Under the pieces are notes generated by a model. The model ran no database searches and was not told the origin of the DNA. It saw nothing but the letters and a program-made list of their open reading frames with translations. From Symsagittifera roscoffensis (taxonomy: Eukaryota > Xenacoelomorpha > Acoela > Convolutidae): a stretch of DNA of 64,000 nt. Location: NCBI RefSeq assembly GCF_963678635.1, contig NC_087068.1:684001-748000 (forward strand), written 5' to 3'. This document shows, piece after piece, positions 1 through 11,239 of the stretch (its first letter is position 1; each line of letters starts with the position of its first letter). The position numbers and the translations under genes are program-made.

Positions 1-1850
1 ATCGAGCATGGTCGAAACTTACCTCGAGCACAATCGAAACATATCTCGAGCACGGTTGAAGTATACCTCGAGTACGGTCGAACATAGTCAAAACAAACCT
101 CACGTAAGATCGCGCACTGTCGAAACTTACCTTGAGCACTATCGAACTATACGTCGATCACAGTCGATACATATCTCGAGTACTGTCAAAAACCTACCGC
201 GAGCATGGTCGAAACATACCTAGAGCACAGTCTTAACATACCTCGAGCACGGTTGAAATAAACCACAAGCACGGTCAAAATTTACCTCAAGCACAATCGA
301 AGCATACCTCGAGCACGGTGGCACAATCGAGCATAGTCAAATAATACCTCACGCGTGGTCGAGCACGGTCGCAACTTACCTCAAGCACGGTCAAAACAAA
401 CCTCGAGCACAAGTGAAGCGTATCTCGAGCATGATTAAATTATACGTCGAGCACTCTCGAGCATTGTCAAAACAATGCTCACGCACGGTCGAGCACGGTC
501 GAAACTTACCTCGAGTATAATCGAAACATACATCGAGCACGGTCGAAATATACTTGAGCACGGTCGAAGCATAACTCGAGCACTCTCGAAACAAATCTCA
601 AAAGGGGTCAAAACATACCTCGAGCACGGTCGAAGTATAACTCGAGCACGGTCGAAACAAACCTCAAGCACGGTCAAAACATACCTCGAGCACGGTCGAA
701 ACTTTATTCGAGCGTGGTCGAAAGATATCTCGAGCACGGTCGAAATATATCACAAGCACGGTCAAAACTTACCTCAAGCACAATCGAAGCATACCTCGAG
801 CACGGTCGAAACAAACCTCGAGCACAGTGGAAACGCATCTCAGTCGAGAATGGTTCAAATATACCTCGAGCACGGTCGAGGACCGTCAAAACACACCTCA
901 CGCACGGTCGAGCACGGTCGAAACTTACTTCGAGCACAATCCAAATAAACCTCGGGCAGAGTCGAAATATACCTCGAGCACGGTCGAAATATACCTCGAG
1001 CACGGTCGAAACGTAGCTTCAAAACGGTCGAATTATACCTCAATCACGGTCAAAATATACCTCGAGCGCTGTCAAATAAAACCTTGAGCACTGTCAAAAC
1101 AAACCCCGAGCAACATGGAAACATACCTCGAGCACGATCAAAAAATACCTCGACTACTGTCGAAACATACCTCGAGCACGGTCGAAACATACCTCGAACA
1201 CGGTCGAAACAATCCACAAGCACGGTCAAAACAAACTTCGAGCACGGTCGAAACATACTTAGAGTATGTTCGAACATACCTCAAGCAGGGTCAAAACATA
1301 CCTCAAGCACAGTCGAACACGATTGAAACGTACCGCGAGTACGGTCGAGAAAAACCTCGAGCACGGTCAAAAGACACCGCGAGTACCTTCGAAACAAATC
1401 TCGAGCATTGTCGAAACATACTTTGAACACGCTTGAAATATACCTCGAGCATGGTCAAAACATACCTCGAGCATGGTTGAATAATACCTCGAGCACGGGC
1501 GAAACATACCTCAAGTACGGTCGAGCACAGTCGTAACGTACTTCGAGCACGATCGGAGCACACCTCGAGCTCAGTCGTAACACACCTCGAGCACGATCGG
1601 AACATACCTCAAGCACGGTCCAAAATTACCTCGAGCACGGTCAAAACAAACCTCAAGCACGATCGAAAAAAAATCCCTCTCGAACACATTCAGAACATAC
1701 CTCCAGCTCGGTCGAATTATACCTCGAGAACGGTCGAAACTTACCTCAAGCAAGGCCGAAATATACCTGAAGCACGGTCAAAAAGTACCTCCAGCACGGT
1801 CGAAATATACCTCAAGCACGTTCAAAATATACCTCGAGCACTGTCGAATA
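1..1850. repeat. 22-bp tandem satellite, about 84 copies, running off the left edge
   Basis: Direct reading shows a head-to-tail repeat with core CTCGAGCACGGTCGAAAC followed by ATAC, period 22, with point variants (caag for cgag, ggttga for ggtcga). Each unit holds CTCGAG and usually a second TCGA, so it is much more CpG-rich than its surroundings. Since 22 is not a multiple of 3, long stop-free frames appear on both strands; they encode period-22 peptides and are artefacts. There are no spacers, so it is not a CRISPR array. Confidence 0.97.
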
Positions 1851-2399
1851 AAACTTCTATTTCTAGAACTACTAACTTCTTCTTTTTTGGTGCATTGGTG
1901 CCTTGGATAATTATCTTGAGTGCAACAATTGCTAGTAACGTCTCCTTTTTTTGGTTGCATTGGTGCCTTGGATAAATGTCTTGAGTGCAACAATTGCTAC
2001 TAGGTGTTGCTTTTGTTGCTTTTCTGTAAAAAATTTTGAGTTGCTTTTTCAGCGCCTTGATATAAAAAAAAAACAGATTTGTTGACCTGTTTGCAAAACT
2101 GAATGTAAACATGATCATTTGGTTTCAAGCAAAATTTTGCTGCTGCCACTTTCTTCTATTGGGTTTAGAAAGAAACAAAAAAGGGAAAAGATTGAGTTCA
2201 CCACAACGGTTTTTTGCGAACCAAGTATGTAACTAGCGGCAGCAACTAAGAGTCTTTTTCGAACTCTTAGTGATTGTCGAAGTACGAGAAGGTGCAATAG
2301 ATCAGTGGGGATCTTTTCTACGTTTCATACGAGGCAGGAACAAATCATCGACTTTCTGCACCATACACTCTATAAAAAAAGAGCTTGCCCAACTGGAAG
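1851..2399. other. Gene-free stretch with a 65-bp tandem duplication
   Basis: The segments beginning at about 1889 and 1954 (ggtgcattggtgccttggat and a near copy) are a two-copy direct repeat of about 65 bp. I see no gene in the rest. Confidence 0.7.
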
Positions 2400-2821
2400 C
2401 AGTTCAAAACAAGTATTTATTTTGTCCTATTATTTTCCCGACAAACTATATCTCTCTAAAATACTTAGAACTAGCCAATCATGATCCATAATAAAAATAA
2501 TTTGTAAGGCTGAAACTATTAATAGTTTCAGCCTTACAAACTATTGTAAGTGTTAGTTATGGATCATGATTGGCCAGAACAGAGTAAATTTAATTTGGCA
2601 AAGAGTTGCTCTTCCTCAATAGTTCCTGATATCTAACTCCTCGCAAATACCAGTATGCACTAGATCTATTGAGACTACGAGATATAAGAGTAAGATTAGG
2701 ATCGGTTTTAGACTGAAAAGTTGCACGAATCTATCCGGCTGAAAATAAGATAGCGTGACGAGCAGACGGTGTACCTAATCTGAAATTATTCTACGAGTGA
2801 GCCACACCGGACTTAAACTCA
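2400..2821 (+). repeat. Solo LTR, diverged relative of the LTRs at 28771 and 51844
   Basis: From about 2445 it aligns by eye with the 410-bp LTRs of the retroelement in the DRC1 intron. Shared blocks include the ccaatcatgatccat motif, the hairpin region, the agagtaagattaggatcgg block and gacgagcagacggtgtacc; the copy ends in aaactCA at 2821. No primer-binding site or internal coding sequence follows, so it is a solo LTR or fragment. It carries a perfect 40-bp palindrome (2501-2540) nested in a longer inverted repeat (about 2473-2491 against 2557-2576). The left boundary is approximate. Confidence 0.8.
2501..2540. repeat. 40-bp perfect palindrome inside the solo LTR
   Basis: TTTGTAAGGCTGAAACTATT is followed immediately by its exact reverse complement. 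The homologous place in the intact LTRs also forms a hairpin, gtgctgaaatta and taatttcagcac around a short loop, with different bases. Confidence 0.95.
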
Positions 2822-3622
2822 CAACATGAGACGGATGGGGCGGTTGTGAGACTGAATGTACCAATAATTGTGACGCTGGTAATTTTCTGGACAATGGGAG
2901 GACTTTCACTTGTATTGCCACAGCAAAAAAAAATGTTTAATTAGACTTTCTACGGATTATTTCTCGGATTGGGTCGCATAATTTGCTGGATGTTTTTGGT
3001 GCTCAAAAGTTACAAGTTTGCTACAAAACCACATCAAAATACAAAAAACTACTAGCGGAATATTGGAACTTCTTTGAACGGTGGCTTCTCCAAATTGCAA
3101 TTTATGCTCATTGATGCAATGGATACAAGGGATAGAAAAAATAAAAAAAGTAAAGCTTCTAAGAAAATGCTTGGTGGAACCGAAACGTGTTCTGTTTAAT
3201 TGTTCTGGAAAAAAATCCCATAACGTAGTTTTGGTCATTGATCAATTATTTTGACCGATTTTTTTCCTACTCAAGGAGAGTTGCTTTTTAAAAACTAGCA
3301 TGAGATTTCAACCAGAAACTTGTGCGGCAAAATTTTCTTCTAAATGGGTCCAAGGTTGGAACTCTCGCAGAATTTTTTTTATTTATCTTGAGTCTCCTCC
3401 CCCCCGTCTCCTCCGCAGCTACCTTGACCATTACGAGGCCAAATTGTGTATTTTGTGAATTGTAAGCGGGTTCCGTAACAGGAAAAAATCAGATTTGTCG
3501 CAACATTGCTACTTTTCTTTGATCTTCTCTGCGATTTTGGATTTGCGGAAACCGCAACAAAACGTGTGGAATCCGGTATCAGTTTGTGCAATCCATGAAC
3601 AAATAATAATATATGTTTTTAG
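2822..3622. other. Gene-free stretch, nothing recognised
   Basis: AT-rich, short ORFs only, none resembling a known domain. Confidence 0.5.
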
Positions 3623-4253
3623 TAACTTCAGCTGTCGCGGAATCCGCAACTGTAAGTGGAATCCGCAAATTGTAAGCGGAATCCGCAAAATGTAAGCGGA
3701 ATCCGCATACATTTATGGAATCCGCTTGCCTTTGCGGAATCCGGAACAACTACCTATATTCGCTCGTTGCAGAATCCGAAACAAAATCAATGTGCCGACA
3801 AAGTTTACGTTACAGCTACTTGTACGCGGAATCCACTGAAGTTTTGTAAATGAATCGAATCCACTTACATTATGGAACATGTTTAAAAACTTGTCTCTGG
3901 AATTTTTTAACCACCAAAATATCAGCCGCCTGCTTTAGTTTCTTGATTCTTATAAAAGAGTTATATTTCATCTAACTTCAGCTGTCGCGGAATCCGCAAC
4001 TGTAAGTGGAATCCGCAAATTGTAAGCGGAATCCGCAAAATGTAAGCGGAATCCACATACATTTATGGAATCCGCTTGCCTTCGCGGAATCCGGAACAAC
4101 TACCTATATTCGCTCGTTGCAGAATCCGAAACAAAATCAATATGCCGACAAAGTTTACGTTACAGCTACTTGTACGCGGAATCCACTGAAGTTTTGTAAA
4201 TGAATCGAATCCACTTACATTATGGAACATGTTCAAAAACTTGTCTCTGGAAT
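3623..4253. repeat. Two-copy direct duplication of about 281 bp (period 350) with internal GCGGAATCCGC minisatellite
   Basis: 3623-3903 and 3973-4253 are near-identical. Each contains several copies of a short unit (tgtaagcggaatccgcaaa). The 69 bp between them (3904-3972, starting ttttttaaccaccaaaat) recurs almost unchanged at about 5327-5395. The short reading frames in both copies are repeat artefacts. Confidence 0.95.
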
Positions 4254-4955
4254 CCAGGAACATACAGACAAAAAATTGTGCGCCTATCCTGTGCAAAGTT
4301 TGGTCTCGTGATGACGATAAAATTGTTACACTGGTCGCTTAAACAACTTGAGGTTTCTAAGCCTTCGCTACAATTTTTAGGCGCCAATTATTGTAAGAAA
4401 TCTGAGCAGCTTTGATTTAAATGATTTCAGCAGCCAAAAAAAAAAACAACTGAATTATCAAACTTTTGCTGTTTGATAGATTTTGTTGCAGTTTCTACAT
4501 GATGTCCGATTGTTACAGATTGGTGACTTTTTTGAAAAATTTCGCCATATTGAAAAACAGAATGTTCAAGAGAAAACTTCTTGCCATGAAGCAAAGCACA
4601 TCTGAACGCTTGCTAAAAACGCCTCAAGCGAACTTTTTCTAAATTTTGTTCAAAAGTTAGAACAAAATACTCACCCAAATTTCAGACAGCAGCCGAGAAC
4701 CTGTCTTCGTTTTAGGTTACAAGGGATATCAGTGGTTTCATACAGTGAAGCGACCACAAACAGCACTCTTCGAAGATCTTTAGCCTATCAGAATGACCGA
4801 AGCATGAGGATGTGCTGCTTTCCATCTGCCGCCATCAGTCCATCAGTCAACAAGTGATCAATCATACCTTTCCATACGCACGATTATTTTCCCGGGTTAA
4901 ACTCACAGCAAAAATCAGCGCTAAATCTATCACTCATCCAGTTTCAAGCGTTAAT
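4254..4955. other. Gene-free stretch, nothing recognised
   Basis: AT-rich single-copy-looking sequence with no credible ORF. Confidence 0.5.
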
Positions 4956-5660
4956 AATCGATTATAAAATTATTTTTGTACCGGTCTTACAAAAATTGAG
5001 AAAAAATTGATTTTAATCATTTGGTAGTCGGTTATAATCTTATTTTTTGAAACCAAATATACTCAAATATAATACATTATAGTCGATTATAATCAATTAA
5101 TTTTATCTGAGTTTCCAACTTATTTGTTTTGCAAAAAAAAATCAATATAATCGATTATAATTGTTTATAATCCCTTTTGTTTGCCCATTTTGTCTTCGAC
5201 TTTCCATCTAAATTCCTTATATTTTATGCTTTTCGTAGACGTTGTTTTTTGATAAAATTGGAAAAAATCATTCAAACGTTTTTTTTTTTCATTTCTTCTT
5301 TATTATAGTTGTTTCGTGATGCATAATTTTTTAACCACCAAAATATCAGCCGCCTGCTTTAGTTTCTTGATTCTTATAAAAGAGTTATTTTTCATCTACC
5401 GTGGGATTCTTTCATTTATCATGAAGAGATCTCTATGAAAGTTTTGTTTCGTCGTAAAGTTTTGTGTTCATTTTTAGAGATTTTTGACAAAAAAAATTAT
5501 TATCTTTATAATCTTTCATATTATATTTTAATTGATTATAAGAGATTATAAGAGATCATTATAGATTATAAGAGCTTTTAGGAAAAATTATAATCATTTC
5601 AAAATTATTATAATCTACCATTATGTCGCAAAAAATGTTAGAATTATAATGGGTTATAAA
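4956..5660. repeat. Degenerate AT-rich palindromic satellite (ATTATAATCGATTATAAT type)
   Basis: Many variants of attataatcgattataatc occur at irregular spacing, especially 4960-5175 and 5510-5655. The 18-bp form ATTATAATCGATTATAAT is its own reverse complement. The same motif recurs at 58050-58160, 59440-59600 and 60290-60420. The 69-bp sequence shared with 3904-3972 is embedded at 5327-5395. Confidence 0.8.
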
Positions 5661-6059
5661 TCGTTTAAACATCTAAATTTGGCGCTAGTAGTATGAAACT
5701 TCCATACCCTGCCCTAGTAAACTCCCTCATTGTAAAAACTTCTAAAAAAACTCAATCTTGCACGCGGATAAACGATCATGTTCAGGCACATTCTTAACCG
5801 AGTAGCTAGTTTATCATTGTCGGGTACCCCAGACTATTTAGTCATAATCATGCCCAAAAATTTTGAATCCTGAGTGGTCAAAAGTTTGCTTCAATTTAAA
5901 ACAGTCCAAATAACAGCGTATTTTTGACTTCTGTGAAAACGGTTGAATGAAAACAAAACGTGAATAACTCTCCTACTCAACCTAATTTCCTACTGAGATC
6001 AAAGAAACATACCTTTTATTTCTGTACTTACCTCAGATGAAAACAAACACAAGTAAGTA
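5661..6059. other. Gene-free stretch, nothing recognised
   Basis: No coding or structured signal seen. Confidence 0.5.
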
Positions 6060-6620
6060 TCCCGCGTTGACCTCCATACACCGAAAGTGCTTATCTTACA
6101 ATTCCATAAACCGAAAATGTTTATCATGAAATTTCAAAAAATCAATGAAACAAAATTCGAACTAGTTTCTGCGGCTACTTGAACCAAATAAAATAGTCTG
6201 GTGATGAAAAAAACGATGTTATTTTTTTGAAAAAAATGGTTATCATACGATTTCCATGTATGAAAATTGTATGACTAGCATTTTTCGATTGCGACAGCAA
6301 AAATTTTCGAAAAATTGAAGTAAAATTGAAATTGCCTCAATTTTTTTTTCAACCGCAAATCGAACTTTTAACTCAAACAAACACTTTCCAAAAAAAATTG
6401 CATGCAAATTTTTTTTTGCATAACGTAGTTCTGGATGCACAAAATTTGGATTTTTTTTTCGTTTCTCTGGAAATTTTGTGCAAACTAGCTAAAAATTCAT
6501 ATTTCTTTTATATGGCATGTTTATATATGCCTTGATCAAAGTCTGATGATTTGAAAATTCTAATTGTAAAAATAACCATCTTTCAAAGTTTTTGCCAAAA
6601 ACTAAAAGTTTGATGCTTTC
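6060..6620 (-). mobile_element. Inverted, diverged copy of the non-autonomous repeat at 60.88-62.10 kb
   Basis: Read on the - strand, this matches the right-hand family in order: the tcagac-tttgatcaaggcatat-ataaacatgcc block (6505-6550), the tgcac-agaactacgttatgca-tgcatgcaa block (6395-6440), the hairpin motif atgctagtcatacaattt (6240-6285), and a terminal block ending tttatggaattgtaag/ggtctatggaggtcaa (6070-6125). There is no transposase ORF. The family is unassigned; a foldback or Helitron-like non-autonomous element would fit. Confidence 0.7.
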
Positions 6621-7133
6621 AGTATATCATTTGTGAAAATATCTCTTTAACACTACAGGACGTTTCAAATGCATTGTAAATGCCAGGCAATCAACCCTTT
6701 GGTGACTTTAGTTTGGAGTAAACCATGTATTTAGTCACTTGTGTTCGGTCACGAAAACATCCCAAAAATTTTGAGAAACAAATGTTTTAAAAAAATCAAA
6801 CTTTGATTTATCAAAAAAATGCTTTTCCTACAATTTCAACATATAAAAAATGCATATCTTAGAGTTTTCTTAACATTTTCTGTATATGAAAAATGTAGGA
6901 CAAGCATTTTTGGTCAACCCGGGAGAACAATCTTTGATTTTCACAGAAAACCACGTATACTCAGGTACCATTACACTCAAGTCAATAAAAATCGGCAAAG
7001 GAAACGGCAATATTTTTCCAACTTCAAACGTATCTCAAAACTGCAAGTGTATTTCCAGACAACAAAAATAGGAAAAGAGAAAGAAAAAGAAGGACACGGA
7101 ACATTTACATAAAACAAACTGGTGGCGTCCCTC
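6621..7133. other. Gene-free stretch with a hairpin related to the same repeat family
   Basis: About 6816-6850 and 6880-6914 form an imperfect inverted repeat (aaaaatgcttttcctacaat against its complement). Its arm resembles the atgctagtcatacaattt hairpin arms at 6.25 and 61.9 kb. No gene seen. Confidence 0.5.
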
Positions 7134-7523
7134 ATGCTTGAAGGACCGAATGCTTGAAATTTATTTTAGCTTCCTTTCAGCCAATCAGAGTTGAGCATTC
7201 AAAATCTCAAAGTAAATCATGAAAATCTCAAAGTAAGAAAGTAAATCTAGGCCATTAGTGTTAATATAGACCGATGAGTTTTCCGATGAGAAATAATAAG
7301 CAGATGAGTTTTCAAGACTGAAAAACTCTTATGAACTTGAACTCATAAATTTTGATGTTTATTTGAATAGTATTGCGGTTGTAACCCGCAATTTGTAATA
7401 TACTGATTTAAAAGTATTTCTGCTAATAGTGACTTCGATTTCGTGAGAAAGGCATTTAGTCAATAGGAACGCTTAGCGATTTCGGTTGGTTGAAACTGTT
7501 CAAGCATTCGGTCCTTCAAGCAT
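7134..7523. mobile_element. 390-bp MITE with perfect 25-bp terminal inverted repeats
   Basis: 7134-7158 starts ATGCTTGAAGGACCGAAT and 7499-7523 is its exact reverse complement. The TIR itself repeats tgcttgaa at both its ends. The interior is AT-rich with no ORF of note. I could not define a target-site duplication (flanks ctc and aag). No autonomous partner is seen in the window. Confidence 0.9.
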
Positions 7524-8799
7524 AAGAACCCTCCCCAAACAAACTCAATGGTTGATAAGTATCAATTTCACTTGCATTCTATGATTCAAATTGTCTTTTT
7601 TTGAACAAAATTGATTGTGGTGAGAATGTAAATGTCTCAACTTTTATTTAATTTATTCAAAAGAAAATATTCCGCTCAAACCTTCTCTCAAAACGGTGAC
7701 TTTTTTTTTACTTTTTCTAGATTTTTATACCGATTTGACCCCCTGGTTGTTTTAGGACACCCTAAACTGGAGTGGAAAAACGCAGTAGATTGTTCATAGT
7801 TCTTCCTTCCCCTTCGTGAAGTCCTCGGAACTAAAATCGGATTTAGAAATAATTTGTTTTTTTTCTCAGTAAACTCTTTAAACTTAGTCCATTTGGAGCA
7901 CAGAATCGAAGCGTAGCTTCGCATCATTTTTAATACAACGCAAGCGAAACATTAAAAATTAGCAAAACGAAAAAAGATAAAAAATTATCTATGTCGGAAA
8001 CAATGCTAAGGAAATGGAAAAAATTTGAAGCAAAATGGAACTGAATCTCAGAATTTTTTTCGAGATACAAACAAATTTATGAAATGAGAGACCGTTATTT
8101 GGGTTAGCATTAATCGAAAGATAGTTTATATACGCCATTTCGTGGACAATCCAAGGATAGAAGCAAATTGAGCCAAACAAAAAATGAAACTGCAAATAAA
8201 ACAAAAAAAAAGTACCCAATCCGATAGAAAACAAACATATTTAGTTCGATTGATGTTTTACCCCCCCCCCCCCCCAAAAAAAAACATAGCTAACAGACAG
8301 CTGCAAACGGGTCAGTGACAAAAAGGAAAACTTATTTGAAATAGTCGAGTTTCAGAGAAAAAGTCATATGCTGCTGGAACTCATTGAAATTGAAGAGTTA
8401 CTTATGATCAACACTTCTTTTGATCATAACCCAAATTGGAAAAAAAATGGACCAAAAGGCAAATTTTTTTATTCCGCTCGAAAACTTGAAAATCCAATTT
8501 CATTTTCAAACTTGAAACTACTAACGTTTATCATGACCTTTACAGTTTCGCTGTGTGATTGAGGAGTTTGCTTTACATTTAAAAAAAAATAAAAAATCAA
8601 ACTGGAAAAATTAAATTTGAATTTGAACAAATATCAAAACCTTTTTCTGAAATGAAAAAACATCACCACCTATATGAGAGTCTGAACTATGTTCGTCAAC
8701 TTTTATAAATTTCCTTTTAAATTAATTTTAAAGAAACGCGTAAGAAACTGGAGAACTACACCGCTTTCATTCAACATTGAGTGAGCTGTTTTTTCTAGT
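7524..8799. other. Gene-free stretch
   Basis: AT-rich with a C homopolymer of about 15 near 8261. Reading frames here are short, composition-driven and lack recognisable domains. Confidence 0.5.
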
Positions 8800-8895
8800 G
8801 TCATCCGCCTCCTCATGCTACGGCAAATATAAATCTTACCCCCACGGAAGCAAAAGCCCAAAACATAAAGAATGGAGTAGGACTGGGATAGCTAC

Positions 8896-9440
8896 TTGAT
8901 ACCACCCGAACCGGTGTCCTCCGTGCGTGGTTTGGAGGCACAACCAATACACCCAATGATGGAAGTAGCACTGCCGGGATATACCCCGAGTTCAACCCCG
9001 GGCAGCAGTCAAATAAGCGGGAGTTTGTCACGTCTCAACGAATTACACGATAGGTTGCAGTTGGGAGCCCGTGAAAGTTCAACTCGAGTGGAGCGACCCC
9101 CTTCTTGGATGGAGCAATCGGTCAGGAGTGTGGTGATCGCAAGTTACAAGAAGAATACAGATGGCAGATATCACAGAAACAACCGTATGGATTGAAACAC
9201 GGCGCAACGGGCGAGAAGGGATTGTTTCCATGACGCATACTGCAGATGTTGGCATCATTCGAGATGCTGGGTATGGTGAAAATGTATACGGTGACTCTTA
9301 TGATGGGAACCAATGACGTGTCCAGAGGTGAATCGAGGAAGGTGATGAGGCTACATGACAAAATGAGTTGCATTCTGGAGGAGTTGAGGATTCAGATGGA
9401 TCACGATTCTCACGCACTATACTCACTATACGCACTATAA
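8896..9440 (+). pseudogene. 5' block of the decayed coding region, with GTND motif
   Basis: The first frame (8896-9195) has a Pro/Ser-rich start and a basic end. Near 9150-9170 the likely frame shifts to one reading TTVWIETRRNGREG, and then to one reading VTLMMGTNDVSRGES. GxND is block III of SGNH hydrolases in known families. A GDS-like string (about 9289) overlaps GTND in another frame, far closer than in real enzymes, so either a deletion joined the two or it is chance. The block ends in a short cactata-type microsatellite (about 9411-9456) that replaces coding sequence. Confidence 0.5.
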
Positions 9441-9458
9441 TCGCACTATACTCACTAT

Positions 9459-10489
9459 TTGAAGGCCGAGCAACATGCGATTGAAATGAACGAGAAGGTG
9501 CGAAACCTTAACGAGCTAATCAGGCAGATACAGCAGAGGAGCGTGCTTCCCGTCAGATTGTCTGATGTAGCAGATCTGATGGAGCGATCCTTCCCGGAGG
9601 ACGCGTCTTCGGATGGCATGCATTATGACAGACCCAAGGGTGTGGAATGGTTGAATAATGTCTTCCAGAGGCACATAAGTTCGCTAGAGGCAGATCTGCT
9701 GGAAACGGCCCAATTCACCTTCGGTCCAAACCCAACACCCCCATTCTTTGCCATGAGACCCCTGTCCAGTCGTCTGGGAGCGAGAGTCGACTCAAGAGAC
9801 AGCTCGAGGAGCAGCCGCACCAGACTTCAGGGTTCCTTGCCGATGGAAGCCGAGGAAGCAGAGTCATCTACGTCCCAAAGCTCAGTGGTAGCCTCAATGG
9901 TGGTGGTGGATATCAAGAGAGTGGAAAGACCAACAGAGACGAGCCGGACACGATATCTAGAGAGGATAAAGGAATTTGGCCTGGAAGACCTGGAAGGCAG
10001 ACAGGAGTTGGCGGAGGCCCTGAAGCTCAAGCACGTGTCACATGAGAACTTGAGTCGACACCATTGCGTGGATTGGTTGAAGGCCCAGGAAGCACAGTTC
10101 TCGAGAGCGGGGATGATGGAGACGGCGGATCTGACCGGGATCCCTTTGTAGTCAATAATGGGACCGATAAACTATAGACCACTCAAGCAGCTGGGGAGTC
10201 TAGGGCTCATAGTGGAGCCCCTCAAACACAGAACGAGTATCGCAAGAATTAGATTGGCAACTCCTGCGCAATTAAGGGCGGTAGACAAGCTGTTGGAGTC
10301 GAAAGATATGGGGCTCCCAGATGCCGCCTACGCAGGTTCAAAATCGACAGACGACCCAAAATACGGATAACCCTGTGTAAACGCCCTGTTGGCCAAGACA
10401 CTGGCAGTGTATGATCGATCGGATCTGGCGGCCGCAAGATTAATCATCGTGGCGGGCTCGGATTTCGAGGGAACGTCTCCCAAGTTGTT
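9459..10489 (+). pseudogene. Second block, continuous frame with single stops
   Basis: Open from an ATG at 9459 to a TAG at 10149-10151. The same frame resumes immediately (GPINYRPLK at 10158) up to a TAA near 10368 and then reads into IIVAGSDFEGTSPKLFW (about 10443-10488). It is helical and charged at the start (EQHAIEMNEKVRNLNELIRQ), Ser/Arg-rich in the middle, and no domain is recognised apart from the GSDFEG string, which resembles SGNH block I. The isolated stops in an otherwise open frame indicate relaxed selection. Confidence 0.55.
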
Positions 10490-11239
10490 TTGGCAGGAAA
10501 TCTAGTGTACTCGCTGCCCGGTGCGGATTTGAACCAGATGCTGATTCTGGATGAGGCGCTGAAGTCAGAGATGCCTTGGGAGCCAGAGCTTCTACTGTTC
10601 GCGGGATTGAACGACCACCTGCATGCGGCTGAACTTCTAGAGCACTTGAAAGGCGATGCGCCTATGCCGAAGAAAATCTGGGAAGACATCCAGACGTTGT
10701 TTGCTGCAATGATTGAGGTGCAGGAAAATGTTACTTCTCGATTTGGATCTAAGACGAAAGTGGTGTTCACGACGTCCCCGAGGTACGCGAGCGTGCCTCC
10801 TGCTCTGCAGTTTGTGTATGCCATTTTGATCCTAATAGCCGAAGGGAATGCGTGGCAAATTCTGATGGCCGCTCCCAATCGGGAGCTGGAGCCCACGAAC
10901 TTGAGACTTCTGAAGTCGGAATTGGCAGCAGCATGGGCGGACGTGTCACATGCATTATGGGGGTTCTATGATTTGGCGGACATCCTCATTGTATTGGACG
11001 AGGTCATCTTACTCGAGATTTCGAATTTCGCCCGACAACTGAAATTCAGTCTAGAGATGGGAGATAATCACGCAATCATAAGTCAGCTAACGGCCAGCCT
11101 ATGGTTCCGGGGTATGGACTTGACCATCACGAGCTCCACCAGCAAATTGAGGGGACCAAGAAATGAAAAGGAAGAATGTGGCTGCGGCCGAAAAGCAATT
11201 GGAAGCGATAGCATATCGTCTGACACAAGAGAGAGGTAG
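10490..11239 (+). CDS. Third block, SGNH-like GLND motif, partial
   Basis: Open frame of 249 codons continuing the previous block after a frameshift at about 10488. It includes LLLFAGLNDHLHA near residue 41, spaced about 50 residues after GSDFEGT of the preceding block, a spacing compatible with SGNH blocks I and III. The rest is alpha-helical and Leu/Ala-rich. Its true frame probably ends near 11160, where coding character moves to the frame of the next block. This is not an intact gene by itself. Confidence 0.5.
   Translation: MAGNLVYSLPGADLNQMLILDEALKSEMPWEPELLLFAGLNDHLHAAELLEHLKGDAPMPKKIWEDIQTLFAAMIEVQENVTSRFGSKTKVVFTTSPRYASVPPALQFVYAILILIAEGNAWQILMAAPNRELEPTNLRLLKSELAAAWADVSHALWGFYDLADILIVLDEVILLEISNFARQLKFSLEMGDNHAIISQLTASLWFRGMDLTITSSTSKLRGPRNEKEECGCGRKAIGSDSISSDTRER

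Noticed and set aside
8-1753. Many 60-150 codon frames on both strands with similar peptides
   Set aside because: They are translations of the 22-bp satellite in different frames; the period is not a multiple of 3 and there is no other coding evidence.
1-1850. CRISPR-like regular repeat
   Set aside because: Pure tandem repetition with no unique spacers, in a eukaryotic genome.
9283-9312. GDS motif next to GTND as an SGNH hydrolase active site
   Set aside because: The GDS string and GTND overlap in different frames only bases apart, whereas real SGNH blocks are tens of residues apart. Kept only as a possible deletion scar.
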